From DASSNU01 sp035701265 (GTDB taxonomy: Bacteria > Gemmatimonadota > Gemmatimonadetes > Gemmatimonadales > Gemmatimonadaceae), in the NCBI GenBank assembly GCA_035701265.1, contig DASSNU010000002.1, forward strand, positions 124,001 through 188,000: a stretch of DNA of 64,000 nt. Direction: 5' to 3'. Below, piece after piece: positions 53,465 through 63,729 of the stretch. The notes under the pieces were generated by a model. That model ran no database searches. It had not been told where the DNA came from and was given only the letters and a program-made list of their open reading frames with translations. Each line of letters starts with the position of its first letter. Positions within the stretch are counted from its first letter, which is position 1. Both the position numbers and the translations under genes were made by a program.

Positions 53465-53663
53465 GTCACGCGTCCTGCAGCGCTGGCACCCGTGTACCGG
53501 CTACCCCGTCCGGAATGTGGAAGAGGCTGCCACGAGCGGATTTCGGTAGAAGACGGCTCTGCCAAACTGGCACGCTCTTTCGGCCCCGTGCTTGCTGACA
53601 GACTGCCCCGGTGGAGCGCAATAATCAAGCGGCCGAGCTACCCATACGCATTCAGAGGACAGT

Positions 53664-55595
53664 ATGGCTCAAAAGGTAATCGGAATCGACCTGGGCACCA
53701 CGAACTCCGTCGTGGCCGTCATGGAGGGCGGAGACCCGGTTGTCATCCCCAACTCCGAAGGCGGCCGGGTGACACCGTCCGTGGTGGCGTTCACGAAGGA
53801 CGGCGAGCGGCTCGTGGGGCAGGTGGCCAAGCGCCAGGCCGTGACCAATCCGCAGAACACCGTCTTCTCCATCAAGCGCTTCATGGGGCGGAAGATGGGA
53901 GAGGTGCGCGACGAGATGGCGCGTGTGCCGTACAAGATCGTCGCCGGGTCCAACGACCTCGCTACGGTCGAGGTGCAGGGCAAGAAGTACAGCCCTCCCG
54001 AGATCTCCGCGATGATTCTCCAGAAGATGCGCCAGACGGCGGAGGACTATCTCGGCCAGAAGGTGGAGAAGGCCGTCGTCACCGTCCCCGCGTACTTCAA
54101 CGACTCGCAGCGGCAAGCCACGAAGGATGCGGGGAAGATCGCCGGGCTCGACGTTCTGCGCATCATCAACGAGCCCACCGCAGCGGCGCTCGCCTACGGC
54201 CTCGACAAGAAGAAGGACGAGAAGGTGGCCGTCTTCGATCTGGGCGGCGGCACGTACGACATCTCCGTTCTCGAGCTGTACGACGTGGAGGGCTCGCGCC
54301 AGTTCGAGGTGAAGTCCACCAACGGTGACACGCACCTGGGCGGCGACGACTTCGACCAGCGCGTGATCGACTGGCTCGTGTCCGAGTTCAAGCGCGACCA
54401 GGGGATCGACCTGGCCAAGGATCCCATGGCGCTGCAGCGGCTGAAGGAAGCGGCGGAGAAGGCCAAGATGGAGCTCTCCTCCACGCAGCAGACGGACATC
54501 AATCTGCCCTTCATCACCGCGGATCAGTCGGGGCCCAAGCACCTCAACTATTCGCTCACACGGGCCAAGTTCGAGCAGTTGGTGGACGATCTCATCCAGC
54601 GCACCATCCCGCCCATGGAGCAGGCGCTCAAGGATGCGGGGATGAAGCCGGAGGAGATCGACGAGGTGATCCTGGTGGGAGGCTCCACGCGCATCCCGAA
54701 GGTGCAGCAGGTGGTGCGCGACTTCTTCAAGAAGGACCCGCACAAGGGCGTGAATCCCGATGAGGTGGTCGCCATCGGCGCCGCCATTCAGGGTGCCGTG
54801 CTCACCGGCGAGCAGAAGGACGTGCTCCTGCTGGATGTCACGCCGCTCTCGCTCGGCATCGAGACGCTGGGCGGAGTGACCACCGTGCTCATCCCGCGGA
54901 ACACCACCATCCCCACCAAGAAGGCGGAAACGTTCTCCACCGCCGAAGACAGCCAGACCACGGTGGAGATTCACGTCCTGCAGGGGGAGCGCGAGCTGGC
55001 GGCGTACAACCGGACCATCGGGAAGTTCCAGCTCACCGGTATTCCGCCCGCACCGCGCGGCATGCCGCAGATCGAGGTGACGTTCGACATCGATGCCAAC
55101 GGCATTCTGCACGTGACGGCGCGCGACAAGGCCACCGGCAAGGAGCAGAAGATCCGCATCGAGGCGTCCAGCGGGCTCTCCGATGCGGAGATCCAGCGGA
55201 TGATGAAGGACGCCGAGCAGCATGCCTCGGAGGACAAGGAGCGCCGGGAGCAGATCGACCAGCGCAACCGCCTCGACTCCTTCACCTACGAGGTGGAGAA
55301 GAACTCCAAGGAGTGGGCGGACAAGCTGAGCGCCGATCTCAAGTCGCGTCTGGAGGGTGCGGTGGAGCGGGCACGCAAGGCGCTCCGCGGGGACGACATG
55401 GAGGAGATCCGGGCGGCGCAGGAGGAGCTCACGCGCGCCTACAGCGAGGCGGGACAGTCGCTGTACGCGCAGGGGCAGACCGAGGCCGGCACGCGTGCCA
55501 CGGAGGAGGCCGCCACCGCCTCGGCGGGTGGCCCCACCGGTCAGGAGGACGTGATCGAGGCAGACTACGAGATCGTGGAAGACGAAAAGAAGTGA
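53664..55595 (+). CDS. dnaK: Chaperone DnaK (Hsp70)
   Basis: Hsp70, 643 residues: N-terminal ATPase with IGIDLGTTNSVVAVMEGG, VTVPAYFNDSQRQATKDAGKIAG, DLGGGTYDISVLEL and VLVGGSTRIPKVQ; substrate-binding domain with TPLSLGIETLGGV and the acidic C terminus ending EDEKK. ATG 53664 has AGAGGA 5 nt upstream. No CIRCE element or clear sigma-32 site precedes it; CTGACA (53595-53600) and AATAAT (53620-53625) form a weak, 19-nt-spaced promoter candidate. grpE and dnaJ are not adjacent. Confidence 0.99.
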   Translation: MAQKVIGIDLGTTNSVVAVMEGGDPVVIPNSEGGRVTPSVVAFTKDGERLVGQVAKRQAVTNPQNTVFSIKRFMGRKMGEVRDEMARVPYKIVAGSNDLATVEVQGKKYSPPEISAMILQKMRQTAEDYLGQKVEKAVVTVPAYFNDSQRQATKDAGKIAGLDVLRIINEPTAAALAYGLDKKKDEKVAVFDLGGGTYDISVLELYDVEGSRQFEVKSTNGDTHLGGDDFDQRVIDWLVSEFKRDQGIDLAKDPMALQRLKEAAEKAKMELSSTQQTDINLPFITADQSGPKHLNYSLTRAKFEQLVDDLIQRTIPPMEQALKDAGMKPEEIDEVILVGGSTRIPKVQQVVRDFFKKDPHKGVNPDEVVAIGAAIQGAVLTGEQKDVLLLDVTPLSLGIETLGGVTTVLIPRNTTIPTKKAETFSTAEDSQTTVEIHVLQGERELAAYNRTIGKFQLTGIPPAPRGMPQIEVTFDIDANGILHVTARDKATGKEQKIRIEASSGLSDAEIQRMMKDAEQHASEDKERREQIDQRNRLDSFTYEVEKNSKEWADKLSADLKSRLEGAVERARKALRGDDMEEIRAAQEELTRAYSEAGQSLYAQGQTEAGTRATEEAATASAGGPTGQEDVIEADYEIVEDEKK

Positions 55596-55628
55596 CGGAC
55601 AGAGGGCGGTGGTACGTTCCGTGACGCG

Positions 55629-55660
55629 CGGCGGCGGGGAGCCATGGTTCCTCGCCGCCG
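55629..55660 (+). terminator. Terminator after dnaK
   Basis: A 12-bp stem (CGGCGGCGGGGA / TCCTCGCCGCCG, one G-U pair) with an 8-nt loop, 33 nt after the dnaK stop codon. Confidence 0.65.
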
Positions 55661-55769
55661 TGCGCGTGATGGCGCCTCCCGGCGGAGCGACGCAAACCGT
55701 CGGGACCCGTTCCGCTGACCAATCCTCGGCGGACGGGGGCTCGCACAGAACCATCTCCGCCGCGCCGTG

Positions 55770-55777
55770 TACATTTG
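55770..55777 (+). promoter_or_regulatory. TAnnTTTG element before the degP-like gene
   Basis: TACATTTG matches the FCB -7 consensus exactly, 29 nt before the ATG. A modest AAGG ribosome binding site follows. No -33 TTG is seen at the expected distance. Confidence 0.45.
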
Positions 55778-55806
55778 GATGAACTCCTAACGCGAAGGTT
55801 CCGCAC

Positions 55807-57357
55807 ATGACTGGTTTGTTGGCGCGCGCCCGGCTCGGAGTCGTGGCCGTGGTCGCGTTCGTCGGCGGCCTCGCACTGGCCGCCGGATTCAACCTCACCC
55901 CGTTCAGCCACGCGCAGCAGCCCGGCACACCCAGCCGGCCGCCCGCGCAGGCGGTCCAACCGCTCGCCGCCACCGGCAACGCCTTTGCCGCCATTGCCGA
56001 GCACGTGACGCCCGCCGTCGTCTCCATCCAGACGCAGCGCACCACGCGCTCCTCGCAGCGCGGGCGCATCATGCCGGGCATTCCGCCTGAGTGGCGCCCG
56101 TTCTTCAACATCCCCGAGGGACAGCAGCAGCAGCCGGACGTGATGCTCGGCACGGGCTCGGGGTTCCTCGTCTCCTCCGACGGCTACATCCTCACCAACA
56201 ACCACGTCGTGGCGGACGCGGACAAGCTGACGGTGACGCTCACCGACAAGCGTGAGTTCACCGCCAAGGTGGTGGGGCGCGATCCGGACACCGACGTGGC
56301 CGTGATCAAGATCGACGGCACCGGGTTCCCCACCCTCCAGCTCGGCGACGACACCAAGGCGCGCATCGGCGAGTGGGTGCTCGCCATCGGCAATCCCCTG
56401 GGGCTCGACTTCACCGTCACCGCCGGGATCATCAGCGCCAAGGGGCGCACCGATCAGCTTCGCCCCCTCTACTCGAGCGAGTATGCGATCGTCGACCTCA
56501 TCCAGACCGACGCGGCGATCAACCCCGGCAACTCCGGCGGACCGCTCGTCAACATCAATGGCGAAGTGATCGGCATCAACTCCGCCATCGCGAGCAACAC
56601 CGGCTACTACGAAGGATACGGCTTCGCCATTCCGATCACGCTGGCCAAGAGCGTGATGGACGACATCATCAAGTACGGCCGTGTGCGCCGGGCCGTGATG
56701 GGTGTGTCCATCCAGCCGGTCACGGCGGAGGACGCGGAGGCGGCCGGCCTCAAGGAGATCAGCGGTGCGCTGGTGGGCGGATTCCCCAGCGACCACAGCC
56801 CGGCCCGCGACGCCGGCATGCAGGCAGGGGACGTGATCACCGCCGTGGACGGGCATCCGGTGGACCGGGTGGCCACCCTGCAGCGCATGGTGCGCAATCA
56901 CCAGCCCGGGGAGACGATCGCCGTCACCGTCATGCGCTACGGGAAGGAAATGACCTTCCACGTCAAGCTGGAGCAGGCACCGCAGGAAGCCTCGACCGTG
57001 GCGTCGGCGGATCAGGACGACTCGAGCGGATCGCCGCACGAGGACGTGTCGGAGAAGCTCGGCTTGAGCGTGGAGCCGATTCCGGCGGAGCTGGCGCAGC
57101 GGGCGGACCTGCAGGCGAGCCAGCGAGGGCTACTCGTGCAGGACGTGGATGCCAACGGTCCTGCCTTCGGCAAGATCCAGCCACGTCGCGACGTCATTCT
57201 GGAAGTGCGCTACCCCGGGCCGAAGGCGCCGGTGCACAGCGTGTCCGATCTCGAGAAGGCGCTCGACCGGGTGAAGAAGGGTGGGGTGGTCAGTCTCCTG
57301 GTGTTGGACGCGCCGAGCAAGCAGACGCGCGTGGTGACGCTGCGCGTGAACGAGTGA
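55807..57357 (+). CDS. degP/htrA: Do/DegP-family periplasmic serine protease
   Basis: A 516-residue HtrA-type protease-chaperone. N-terminal signal or anchor (about 8-30), trypsin-like domain with the triad H133 (LTNNHVVADADK), D163 (DTDVAVIKID) and S243 (NPGNSGGPLV), then two PDZ-like domains (about 290-385 and 420-510). GRDPDTDVAVIKI and GYGFAIPITLAKSVM are family hallmarks. It follows dnaK but has its own promoter-like element. Between the PDZ domains lies an Ala/Ser/Asp-rich linker. Confidence 0.95.
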   Translation: MTGLLARARLGVVAVVAFVGGLALAAGFNLTPFSHAQQPGTPSRPPAQAVQPLAATGNAFAAIAEHVTPAVVSIQTQRTTRSSQRGRIMPGIPPEWRPFFNIPEGQQQQPDVMLGTGSGFLVSSDGYILTNNHVVADADKLTVTLTDKREFTAKVVGRDPDTDVAVIKIDGTGFPTLQLGDDTKARIGEWVLAIGNPLGLDFTVTAGIISAKGRTDQLRPLYSSEYAIVDLIQTDAAINPGNSGGPLVNINGEVIGINSAIASNTGYYEGYGFAIPITLAKSVMDDIIKYGRVRRAVMGVSIQPVTAEDAEAAGLKEISGALVGGFPSDHSPARDAGMQAGDVITAVDGHPVDRVATLQRMVRNHQPGETIAVTVMRYGKEMTFHVKLEQAPQEASTVASADQDDSSGSPHEDVSEKLGLSVEPIPAELAQRADLQASQRGLLVQDVDANGPAFGKIQPRRDVILEVRYPGPKAPVHSVSDLEKALDRVKKGGVVSLLVLDAPSKQTRVVTLRVNE

Positions 57358-57409
57358 CGCGGGCTCGCGCTCCGGGGGCTCTCCGGGCGTGAGCATGCGA
57401 CCGTGCATG

Positions 57410-57443
57410 CACGGGGTTCGGCGAGCGATCGCCGGACCCCGTG
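57410..57443 (+). terminator. Terminator between degP-like gene and tRNA-Leu
   Basis: A 15-bp stem (57410-57424 against 57429-57443) with a GCGA tetraloop and one G-U pair. Confidence 0.75.
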
Positions 57444-57509
57444 TCCGTTCCGGCAGGAGCGTGCGGTGGCGCTGGCCGGTGCTGGCCGACGGGGATAGGT
57501 TGCAGGCAC

Positions 57510-57591
57510 GCGAAAGTGGCGGAACTGGTAGACGCGCAGGACTTAGGATCCTGTGGGGCAACCCGTCCGGGTTCGAGTCCCGGCTTTCGCA
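57510..57591 (+). tRNA. tRNA-Leu (TAG)
   Basis: An 82-nt class II tRNA. Acceptor stem GCGAAAG/CTTTCGC, discriminator A, anticodon stem GGACTTAGGATCC with anticodon TAG (57544-57546), a long variable arm (TGGGGCAACCCGT) and T arm CCGGGTTCGAGTCCCGG. CCA is not encoded. It sits directly before tig, as in many genomes with a tig-clpPX-lon cluster. Confidence 0.97.
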
Positions 57592-57674
57592 TGGCGCCCC
57601 GGCATGCGTCGCGACGGAGCGACGCTGTCCATGGCGGTGCGAGTGTCGAGCCGCACCGGCCTGTGACGCTTCAT

Positions 57675-57682
57675 TATCTTTC
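57675..57682 (+). promoter_or_regulatory. -10 box abutting tig
   Basis: TATCTTTC ends 4 nt before the tig ATG (TATCTT ends 6 nt before). The same octamer precedes tRNA-Asn and lon copy 2. No -35 is visible. It suggests a leaderless tig message. Confidence 0.5.
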
Positions 57683-57686
57683 CTGT

Positions 57687-58931
57687 ATGGACATCGAGAT
57701 CACTCCAAAGAAATCCGAAGGACTGTCGCGCCTCATCGAGGTGTCCGTGCCGGTGGAGACGGTGCGGCAGGCCGAGGACAAGGCAGCGCGGCGCTACGCG
57801 GGCAGCGTGCGACTTCCGGGGTTCCGCCCCGGGAAGGCACCCGCCACCGTGGTGCGGCGCAAGTTCGCCGACGCGATCCGCAAGGAAGCCATCGAGTCGC
57901 TCGTGCAGGATGCGTTCAAGCAGGTGGTGGAGCGCGAGCAGCTCGAGCTGGCGGCGCAGCCACACGTGCATCATCTGCACTTCGATGCGGAGGCACCGCT
58001 CACCTTCGAGCTCCACCTCGAGGTGCGGCCACACGTGGAGCTCGCGCGGACGAGCGGATTCCGGGTGAAGCGCACGGAGCGCCCGGTGACGGACGCGGAA
58101 GTCACGGAACAACTGGACCGGCTGCGCGAGCAGCGCGCCTCGTGGGCGCCGGCGGAGGACCGTGCCGCACCCGGCGATCTGGTGACCGTGACGCTCGCCA
58201 CCGCGGAGAGCGATGAGAGCGTGGGCGAAGGGAAGGAATACCGGATCGAGCTGGGCGGTGGCCAGGCGATCCCCGGCATCGAGGAGCTGATCATGGAGAC
58301 GCCGCCGGGGCAGACGGTGGAGCGCCCCGTGCGGTGGCCCGACGATTTTCCGGATGAAGCGCAGCGCGGACAGACCAAGACCGTGCGCGTATCGATACAG
58401 GATGTGAAGCGCAAGAACCTGCCCGCGCTGGACGATGCGTTCGCGCGCGAGGTGGGCGACTTCGACACATTGGATGCGCTGCGCGCCGCGGTGCGCGCGG
58501 ATCTGGAGCGGGAGCACGAGCGCGAATCGCAGGCCGAGGTGCGACAGCTCCTGCTGGACGATCTCATCGGCGCGAATCCGTTCGACGTGCCGGCGAGCTG
58601 GGTGCAGCAGATGATCCAGGCGTACGGCCAGGCGTACGGCGTGCCCGAGGAAGAGCGCGAGCGCTTTGCCGCCGAATTTCAACCGCTGGCCGAGCGACAG
58701 GTGCGTCGCGACCTGGTGATCGAGACGATCGCCAAGCGCGAAGGGCTGGACGCCACGGAAGCGGACATCGATGAGAAGGTCGCCTCGCTCGCGGCGCGCA
58801 GCGGCACGGAGCCGGGAACGCTCTACGCGTCGCTCCAGCGCAGCGGGCGGCTGAAGGAGCTCGAGCGCACGATCACCGAGGACAAGGTGTTCGCCTGGCT
58901 GCTCGAGCGGAACGAGGTGGAAACCGCGTGA
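57687..58931 (+). CDS. tig: Trigger factor (ribosome-bound chaperone)
   Basis: Trigger factor meets nascent chains at the ribosome exit. 414 residues: N-terminal ribosome-binding domain with MDIEITPKKSEGLSRLIEV and the signature GFRPGKAPATVVRR, a PPIase domain (APGDLVTVTLATAESDES...IPGIEELIM) and the helical C-terminal arms. ATG 57687 matches the family start, has no Shine-Dalgarno and lies just behind a -10 box; the frame open to 57441 runs through the tRNA and is rejected. Its TGA overlaps a GTG in the clpP frame. Confidence 0.95.
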   Translation: MDIEITPKKSEGLSRLIEVSVPVETVRQAEDKAARRYAGSVRLPGFRPGKAPATVVRRKFADAIRKEAIESLVQDAFKQVVEREQLELAAQPHVHHLHFDAEAPLTFELHLEVRPHVELARTSGFRVKRTERPVTDAEVTEQLDRLREQRASWAPAEDRAAPGDLVTVTLATAESDESVGEGKEYRIELGGGQAIPGIEELIMETPPGQTVERPVRWPDDFPDEAQRGQTKTVRVSIQDVKRKNLPALDDAFAREVGDFDTLDALRAAVRADLEREHERESQAEVRQLLLDDLIGANPFDVPASWVQQMIQAYGQAYGVPEEERERFAAEFQPLAERQVRRDLVIETIAKREGLDATEADIDEKVASLAARSGTEPGTLYASLQRSGRLKELERTITEDKVFAWLLERNEVETA

Positions 58932-59026
58932 GCGGCACGCCGCTCGCGCCCGACGCGCCGGAGACCGCAGCGTGCAGTGATGGCACCGCGGGCGGCGCAC
59001 GACACGCAACGCAGAAGGCCCCATCC

Positions 59027-59638
59027 ATGACGACGATCTACCCTCCCTACGTCATCGAACGGTCGAGCCGCGGCGAGCGGACGTACGACATTTTCTCGCG
59101 GCTGCTCATGGATCGCATCATCTTCATGGGCACGCCGATCAATGACGACGTCGCCAACATCGTGATCGCGCAGTTGCTCTTTCTCGATGCCGACAACCCG
59201 GAACGCGACATTCATCTGTATCTCAATTCTCCGGGCGGATCGGTGTCGGCGGGGATGGCGATCTACGACACCATGCAGTCGCTGCGCGCGCCGGTGCGGA
59301 CCACGTGCATGGGGATGGCGGCGAGCATGGGGGCGTTCCTCCTGGCGGCCGGCAACCGCGGCAAGCGTGCGGCACTGCCGCACGCGCGCATCATGATTCA
59401 CCAGCCGTCCGGAGGCGCGCAGGGCACGGCGGCGGACATCGAGATCCAGGCGCGCGAGATTCTCTATCTGCGCTCCAAGATGAACGAGTTGTTCGCCCGG
59501 CACACCGGGCGCCCCGTAGAGCAGATCGAGCGCGACGTGGACCGCGACCGGTTCATGTCCGCCGAGGAGGCAAAGGCGTATGGGATCATCGATTACGTCC
59601 TCACCCCCGAGCATGCCGCGGAACCGGCACAAAAGTAG
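59027..59638 (+). CDS. clpP: ATP-dependent Clp protease proteolytic subunit
   Basis: The tetradecameric serine peptidase that works with ClpX. From ATG 59027 it has 203 residues, the normal ClpP length, starting MTTIYPPYVIERSSRGERT. Catalytic Ser100 (GMAASMGAFLL) and His125 (RIMIHQP) are present, with the Asp in the ERDVDRD region, and LNSPGGSVSAGMAIYDTM is typical. An upstream in-frame GTG at 58928 overlaps the tig stop (GTGA) and would add 33 non-homologous residues; whether it is used is open. Confidence 0.96.
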   Translation: MTTIYPPYVIERSSRGERTYDIFSRLLMDRIIFMGTPINDDVANIVIAQLLFLDADNPERDIHLYLNSPGGSVSAGMAIYDTMQSLRAPVRTTCMGMAASMGAFLLAAGNRGKRAALPHARIMIHQPSGGAQGTAADIEIQAREILYLRSKMNELFARHTGRPVEQIERDVDRDRFMSAEEAKAYGIIDYVLTPEHAAEPAQK

Positions 59639-59697
59639 CTTGATGTGACAGTGTGACAGTATGGGAAACGCCTCATGCGCTGTGGCGTTCGAGGCGC

Positions 59698-59726
59698 TTG
59701 ACCGTCTTTTTGGAGGGTGTTAAGTA
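59698..59726 (+). promoter_or_regulatory. clpX promoter
   Basis: TTGACC (59698-59703), an exact 17-nt spacer and TAAGTA (59721-59726), about 70 nt before the clpX ATG. clpX can therefore be transcribed separately from tig-clpP. Confidence 0.7.
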
Positions 59727-59795
59727 TCTCCGGCCAGCCCGGCCGGCCCCTCCTCCGGCACCAGCGACACGCTCACCCGTCGATCGCGATCCGCC

Positions 59796-61043
<1,248 letters not shown>

Positions 61044-61087
61044 GGGCGGCACGCGCCCGGGGCGGCCGGTCACCTCCGCCCCCGGTG

Positions 61088-61095
61088 TATCTTTC
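61088..61095 (+). promoter_or_regulatory. -10 box abutting lon copy 2
   Basis: TATCTTTC ends 3 nt before ATG 61099 (TATCTT ends 5 nt before). No -35 is evident. Identical octamer to the one before tig. Confidence 0.5.
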
Positions 61096-61098
61096 AGC

Positions 61099-63729
61099 AT
61101 GCCCTCCGCATCCTCCGCCCCACCCCCCTCGCTGCAACTCGCCCGGGACGACGAGACGTTCGACGTCCCCGAGCGGCTTCCCGTCCTGCCGCTGCGGGAC
61201 GTCGTCGTCTTTCCCTACATGCTCATCCCGCTCCTGGTGGGACGCGCAGGATCGCTCGCCGCCGTGGAAGCCGCGGCGGATCGGTGGATCTTTCTCGTCG
61301 CACAGCGCGACCCCGCCGTGCAGGAACCGGCGAGCGCCGATCTGCATCGCGTCGGCGTGGTGGGGCGTATCCTGCAGCTCGTGCATCGCCCGAACGGCAC
61401 CACCAAGGTGCTCGTGGAAGGCGTGGCGCGCGCGCGCGTCACCCGCTACGCCGCGCGCGAGACGCTCCTCCGTGCGACCATCGCCGCCGACCCCCTGGCC
61501 CGCTGGTCGCCCGATGCCGTGGACCAGGCGATGGCCCGCCGCGTGGTGACGCAGTTCGAGGAGTACGTGGGGATGCACCGCCGCCTCCCCGCGGAGGTCG
61601 TCACCGTGGTGCAGGAGGCCGACTCCGCCGCCAAGCAGGCGTTCGCCATCGCCGCGCACCTGCTCGTGCGCTCGGAGATGCGGCAGGAGCTGCTCGAGGT
61701 GGAGTCGCTGGCCGCGCTCTACGAACGGATCTCCGCCATACTCTCCTCCGAGATCGAGCTGCTGCGGCTGGAGCGCAAGATCGAGAACGACGTGCGTGGC
61801 TCGCTCTTCCAGAACCAGCGCGAGTTCTACCTGCACGAGCAACTGAAGGCCATTCATCGCGAGTTGGGGCAGGACGAGAGCGACAGCTTCGACGAGCTGG
61901 ATGCGCTCATCGCCAGCAAGCACCTGCCGCGCGCCGCGGCGGAGCGTGCCACGCACGAGCTGCGCAAGTTGCGCCGCACACCGGCCATGTCCCCCGAGTA
62001 CACGGTGGGGCGCAACTATCTGGAGTGGCTCCTGGCACTCCCCTGGACGGAGCGCACCGACGCCGTGCTCGACGTCGGCCGCGCGCAGGTGGTGCTCGAC
62101 GAGGATCACTTCGGGCTGGACGAGGTGAAGGATCGCATCCTGGACTACCTGGCGGTGCTCGCGCTCGTGGGACATCTCGAAGGCCCGATCCTGTGTCTGG
62201 TGGGCCCCCCCGGCGTGGGGAAGACCTCGCTGGGCCGGTCGGTGGCGCGCGCGCTCGGCCGCACCTTCGTGCGCATGTCGCTGGGCGGGGTACGCGACGA
62301 GGCGGAGATTCGCGGCCACCGTCGCACGTACATCGGATCCCAACCCGGCCGCGTGATCCAGGCCATGCGACGCGCGCAGGTCGTCAACCCGGTGCTGCTG
62401 CTCGACGAAGTCGACAAGATGGGGCAGGACTGGCGCGGTGACCCCGCCGCCGCACTTCTCGAGGTACTGGATCCCGAGCAGAATCGCACGTTCAGCGATC
62501 ACTACCTGGAAGTGGACTACGATCTCTCGCAGGTGCTGTTCATCACCACCGCGAACACCGCCGGCCAGATTCCCGAGGCGCTGCGCGATCGGATGGAAGT
62601 CATCCGTCTCCCCGGATACGTGGATCACGAGAAGCACGCCATCGCTCGGCAGTTTCTCATTCCGCGGCAGCTGCGCTCGCACGGGCTGGACCCCGCGCGC
62701 GTGACGTGGGAACCAGGGGTGGTGCCCGAGATCGTGCAGCGGTACACGCGCGAAGCCGGCGTGCGCGAGCTGGAGCGGCGCATCGCACGCGTCGCGCGCA
62801 AGCTCGCGCGGCGCATCGCCGCCGGTGAAGCCGGCCTGACCGTGCCGGCAGCCACGCCGTCCGCGGGAGGGGGCGCGGCCGCAAGCACGCCGTCCCTCGC
62901 GGTCGACGAGGACAGCGGCGAAGAACCCGCCTCCGCGCCGGCGGCCAACGGTGCGGAGAATGGGCGGGAGGAGGCGCCGGCGAACGGCGCGCGAGAGGCG
63001 CCGCCGCCGCATCCGCCCATGGTCGTGCGCACCACGGACCTGGTCGAGCTGCTCGGCGTCCCCTCGCACGACTGGGAGCGCCCGTCGGTGGAGGATCGCG
63101 TGGGCGTGGCCACCGGGCTCGCGTATACCCAGGTAGGTGGCGAGCTGCTGGAGATCGAGGTCGCCATCGTGCGCGGGCGCGGGAAGCTGCAGCTCACCGG
63201 CACGCTGGGCGACGTGTTGAAGGAATCGGCAAACGCCGCGCTCACATACGCGCGCGCGCGCGCGGATGCGCTGGGGATCGACCCCGACTTCCATCTACGG
63301 CGCGACGTGCACGTGCACATCCCGAGCGGTGCCACGCCCAAGGATGGCCCGTCGGCGGGGATCGCGATCGCCACCGCGATGGTGAGCGCGCTCTCGGGGG
63401 TGCCCACGCGCGGCGATGTCGCGATGACCGGCGAGGTGACGTTGCGCGGCCGCATCCTGCCCATCGGCGGCCTCAAGGAGAAGGCGGTGGCGGCGATCCG
63501 CAGCGGCGTCGCGCACGTGATCATCCCTGCCGCGAATGCCCGCGAGCTCTCCGAGCTGCCGGAGGACATCCGCAGCCGGCTCGAGTTCCATCCGTGTTCG
63601 GTCATGGATGACGTGCTGGAGCTGGCGTTGCTGCGAGAGCCGCCGGACGAGCACACCACGAGCGCGCCTGCGCGCCGCGCCTCGCGCCGTTCCCCCCCCG
63701 GTGTGCAGCCACCGGAAACGGCGCACTGA
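61099..63729 (+). CDS. lon: ATP-dependent protease Lon (copy 2) with interdomain insertion
   Basis: A second Lon, 876 residues. N-terminal domain (LPVLPLRDVVVFPYMLIPLL), AAA+ module with Walker A GPPGVGKTS, LGGVRDEAEIRGHRRTYIG, and a protease domain with catalytic Ser752 (KDGPSAG) and Lys795 (GGLKEKA). Unlike copy 1 at 36926, it carries a roughly 65-residue Ala/Pro/Glu/Gly-rich insertion (about residues 577-643) between the sensor-2 helix (ARKLARRIAAGE) and the protease domain. It lies in the standard clpX-lon position and its TGA overlaps the engB ATG (TGATG). The start lies just behind a -10 box and lacks a Shine-Dalgarno. Confidence 0.95.
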   Translation: MPSASSAPPPSLQLARDDETFDVPERLPVLPLRDVVVFPYMLIPLLVGRAGSLAAVEAAADRWIFLVAQRDPAVQEPASADLHRVGVVGRILQLVHRPNGTTKVLVEGVARARVTRYAARETLLRATIAADPLARWSPDAVDQAMARRVVTQFEEYVGMHRRLPAEVVTVVQEADSAAKQAFAIAAHLLVRSEMRQELLEVESLAALYERISAILSSEIELLRLERKIENDVRGSLFQNQREFYLHEQLKAIHRELGQDESDSFDELDALIASKHLPRAAAERATHELRKLRRTPAMSPEYTVGRNYLEWLLALPWTERTDAVLDVGRAQVVLDEDHFGLDEVKDRILDYLAVLALVGHLEGPILCLVGPPGVGKTSLGRSVARALGRTFVRMSLGGVRDEAEIRGHRRTYIGSQPGRVIQAMRRAQVVNPVLLLDEVDKMGQDWRGDPAAALLEVLDPEQNRTFSDHYLEVDYDLSQVLFITTANTAGQIPEALRDRMEVIRLPGYVDHEKHAIARQFLIPRQLRSHGLDPARVTWEPGVVPEIVQRYTREAGVRELERRIARVARKLARRIAAGEAGLTVPAATPSAGGGAAASTPSLAVDEDSGEEPASAPAANGAENGREEAPANGAREAPPPHPPMVVRTTDLVELLGVPSHDWERPSVEDRVGVATGLAYTQVGGELLEIEVAIVRGRGKLQLTGTLGDVLKESANAALTYARARADALGIDPDFHLRRDVHVHIPSGATPKDGPSAGIAIATAMVSALSGVPTRGDVAMTGEVTLRGRILPIGGLKEKAVAAIRSGVAHVIIPAANARELSELPEDIRSRLEFHPCSVMDDVLELALLREPPDEHTTSAPARRASRRSPPGVQPPETAH

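Noticed and set aside
53465..53663. CIRCE or sigma-32 element before dnaK
   Set aside because: No 9-N9-9 CIRCE repeat. CTTG and CCCC words occur but with the wrong spacing for sigma-32.
57441..57686. N-terminal extension of trigger factor
   Set aside because: It would translate through tRNA-Leu and the -10 box.
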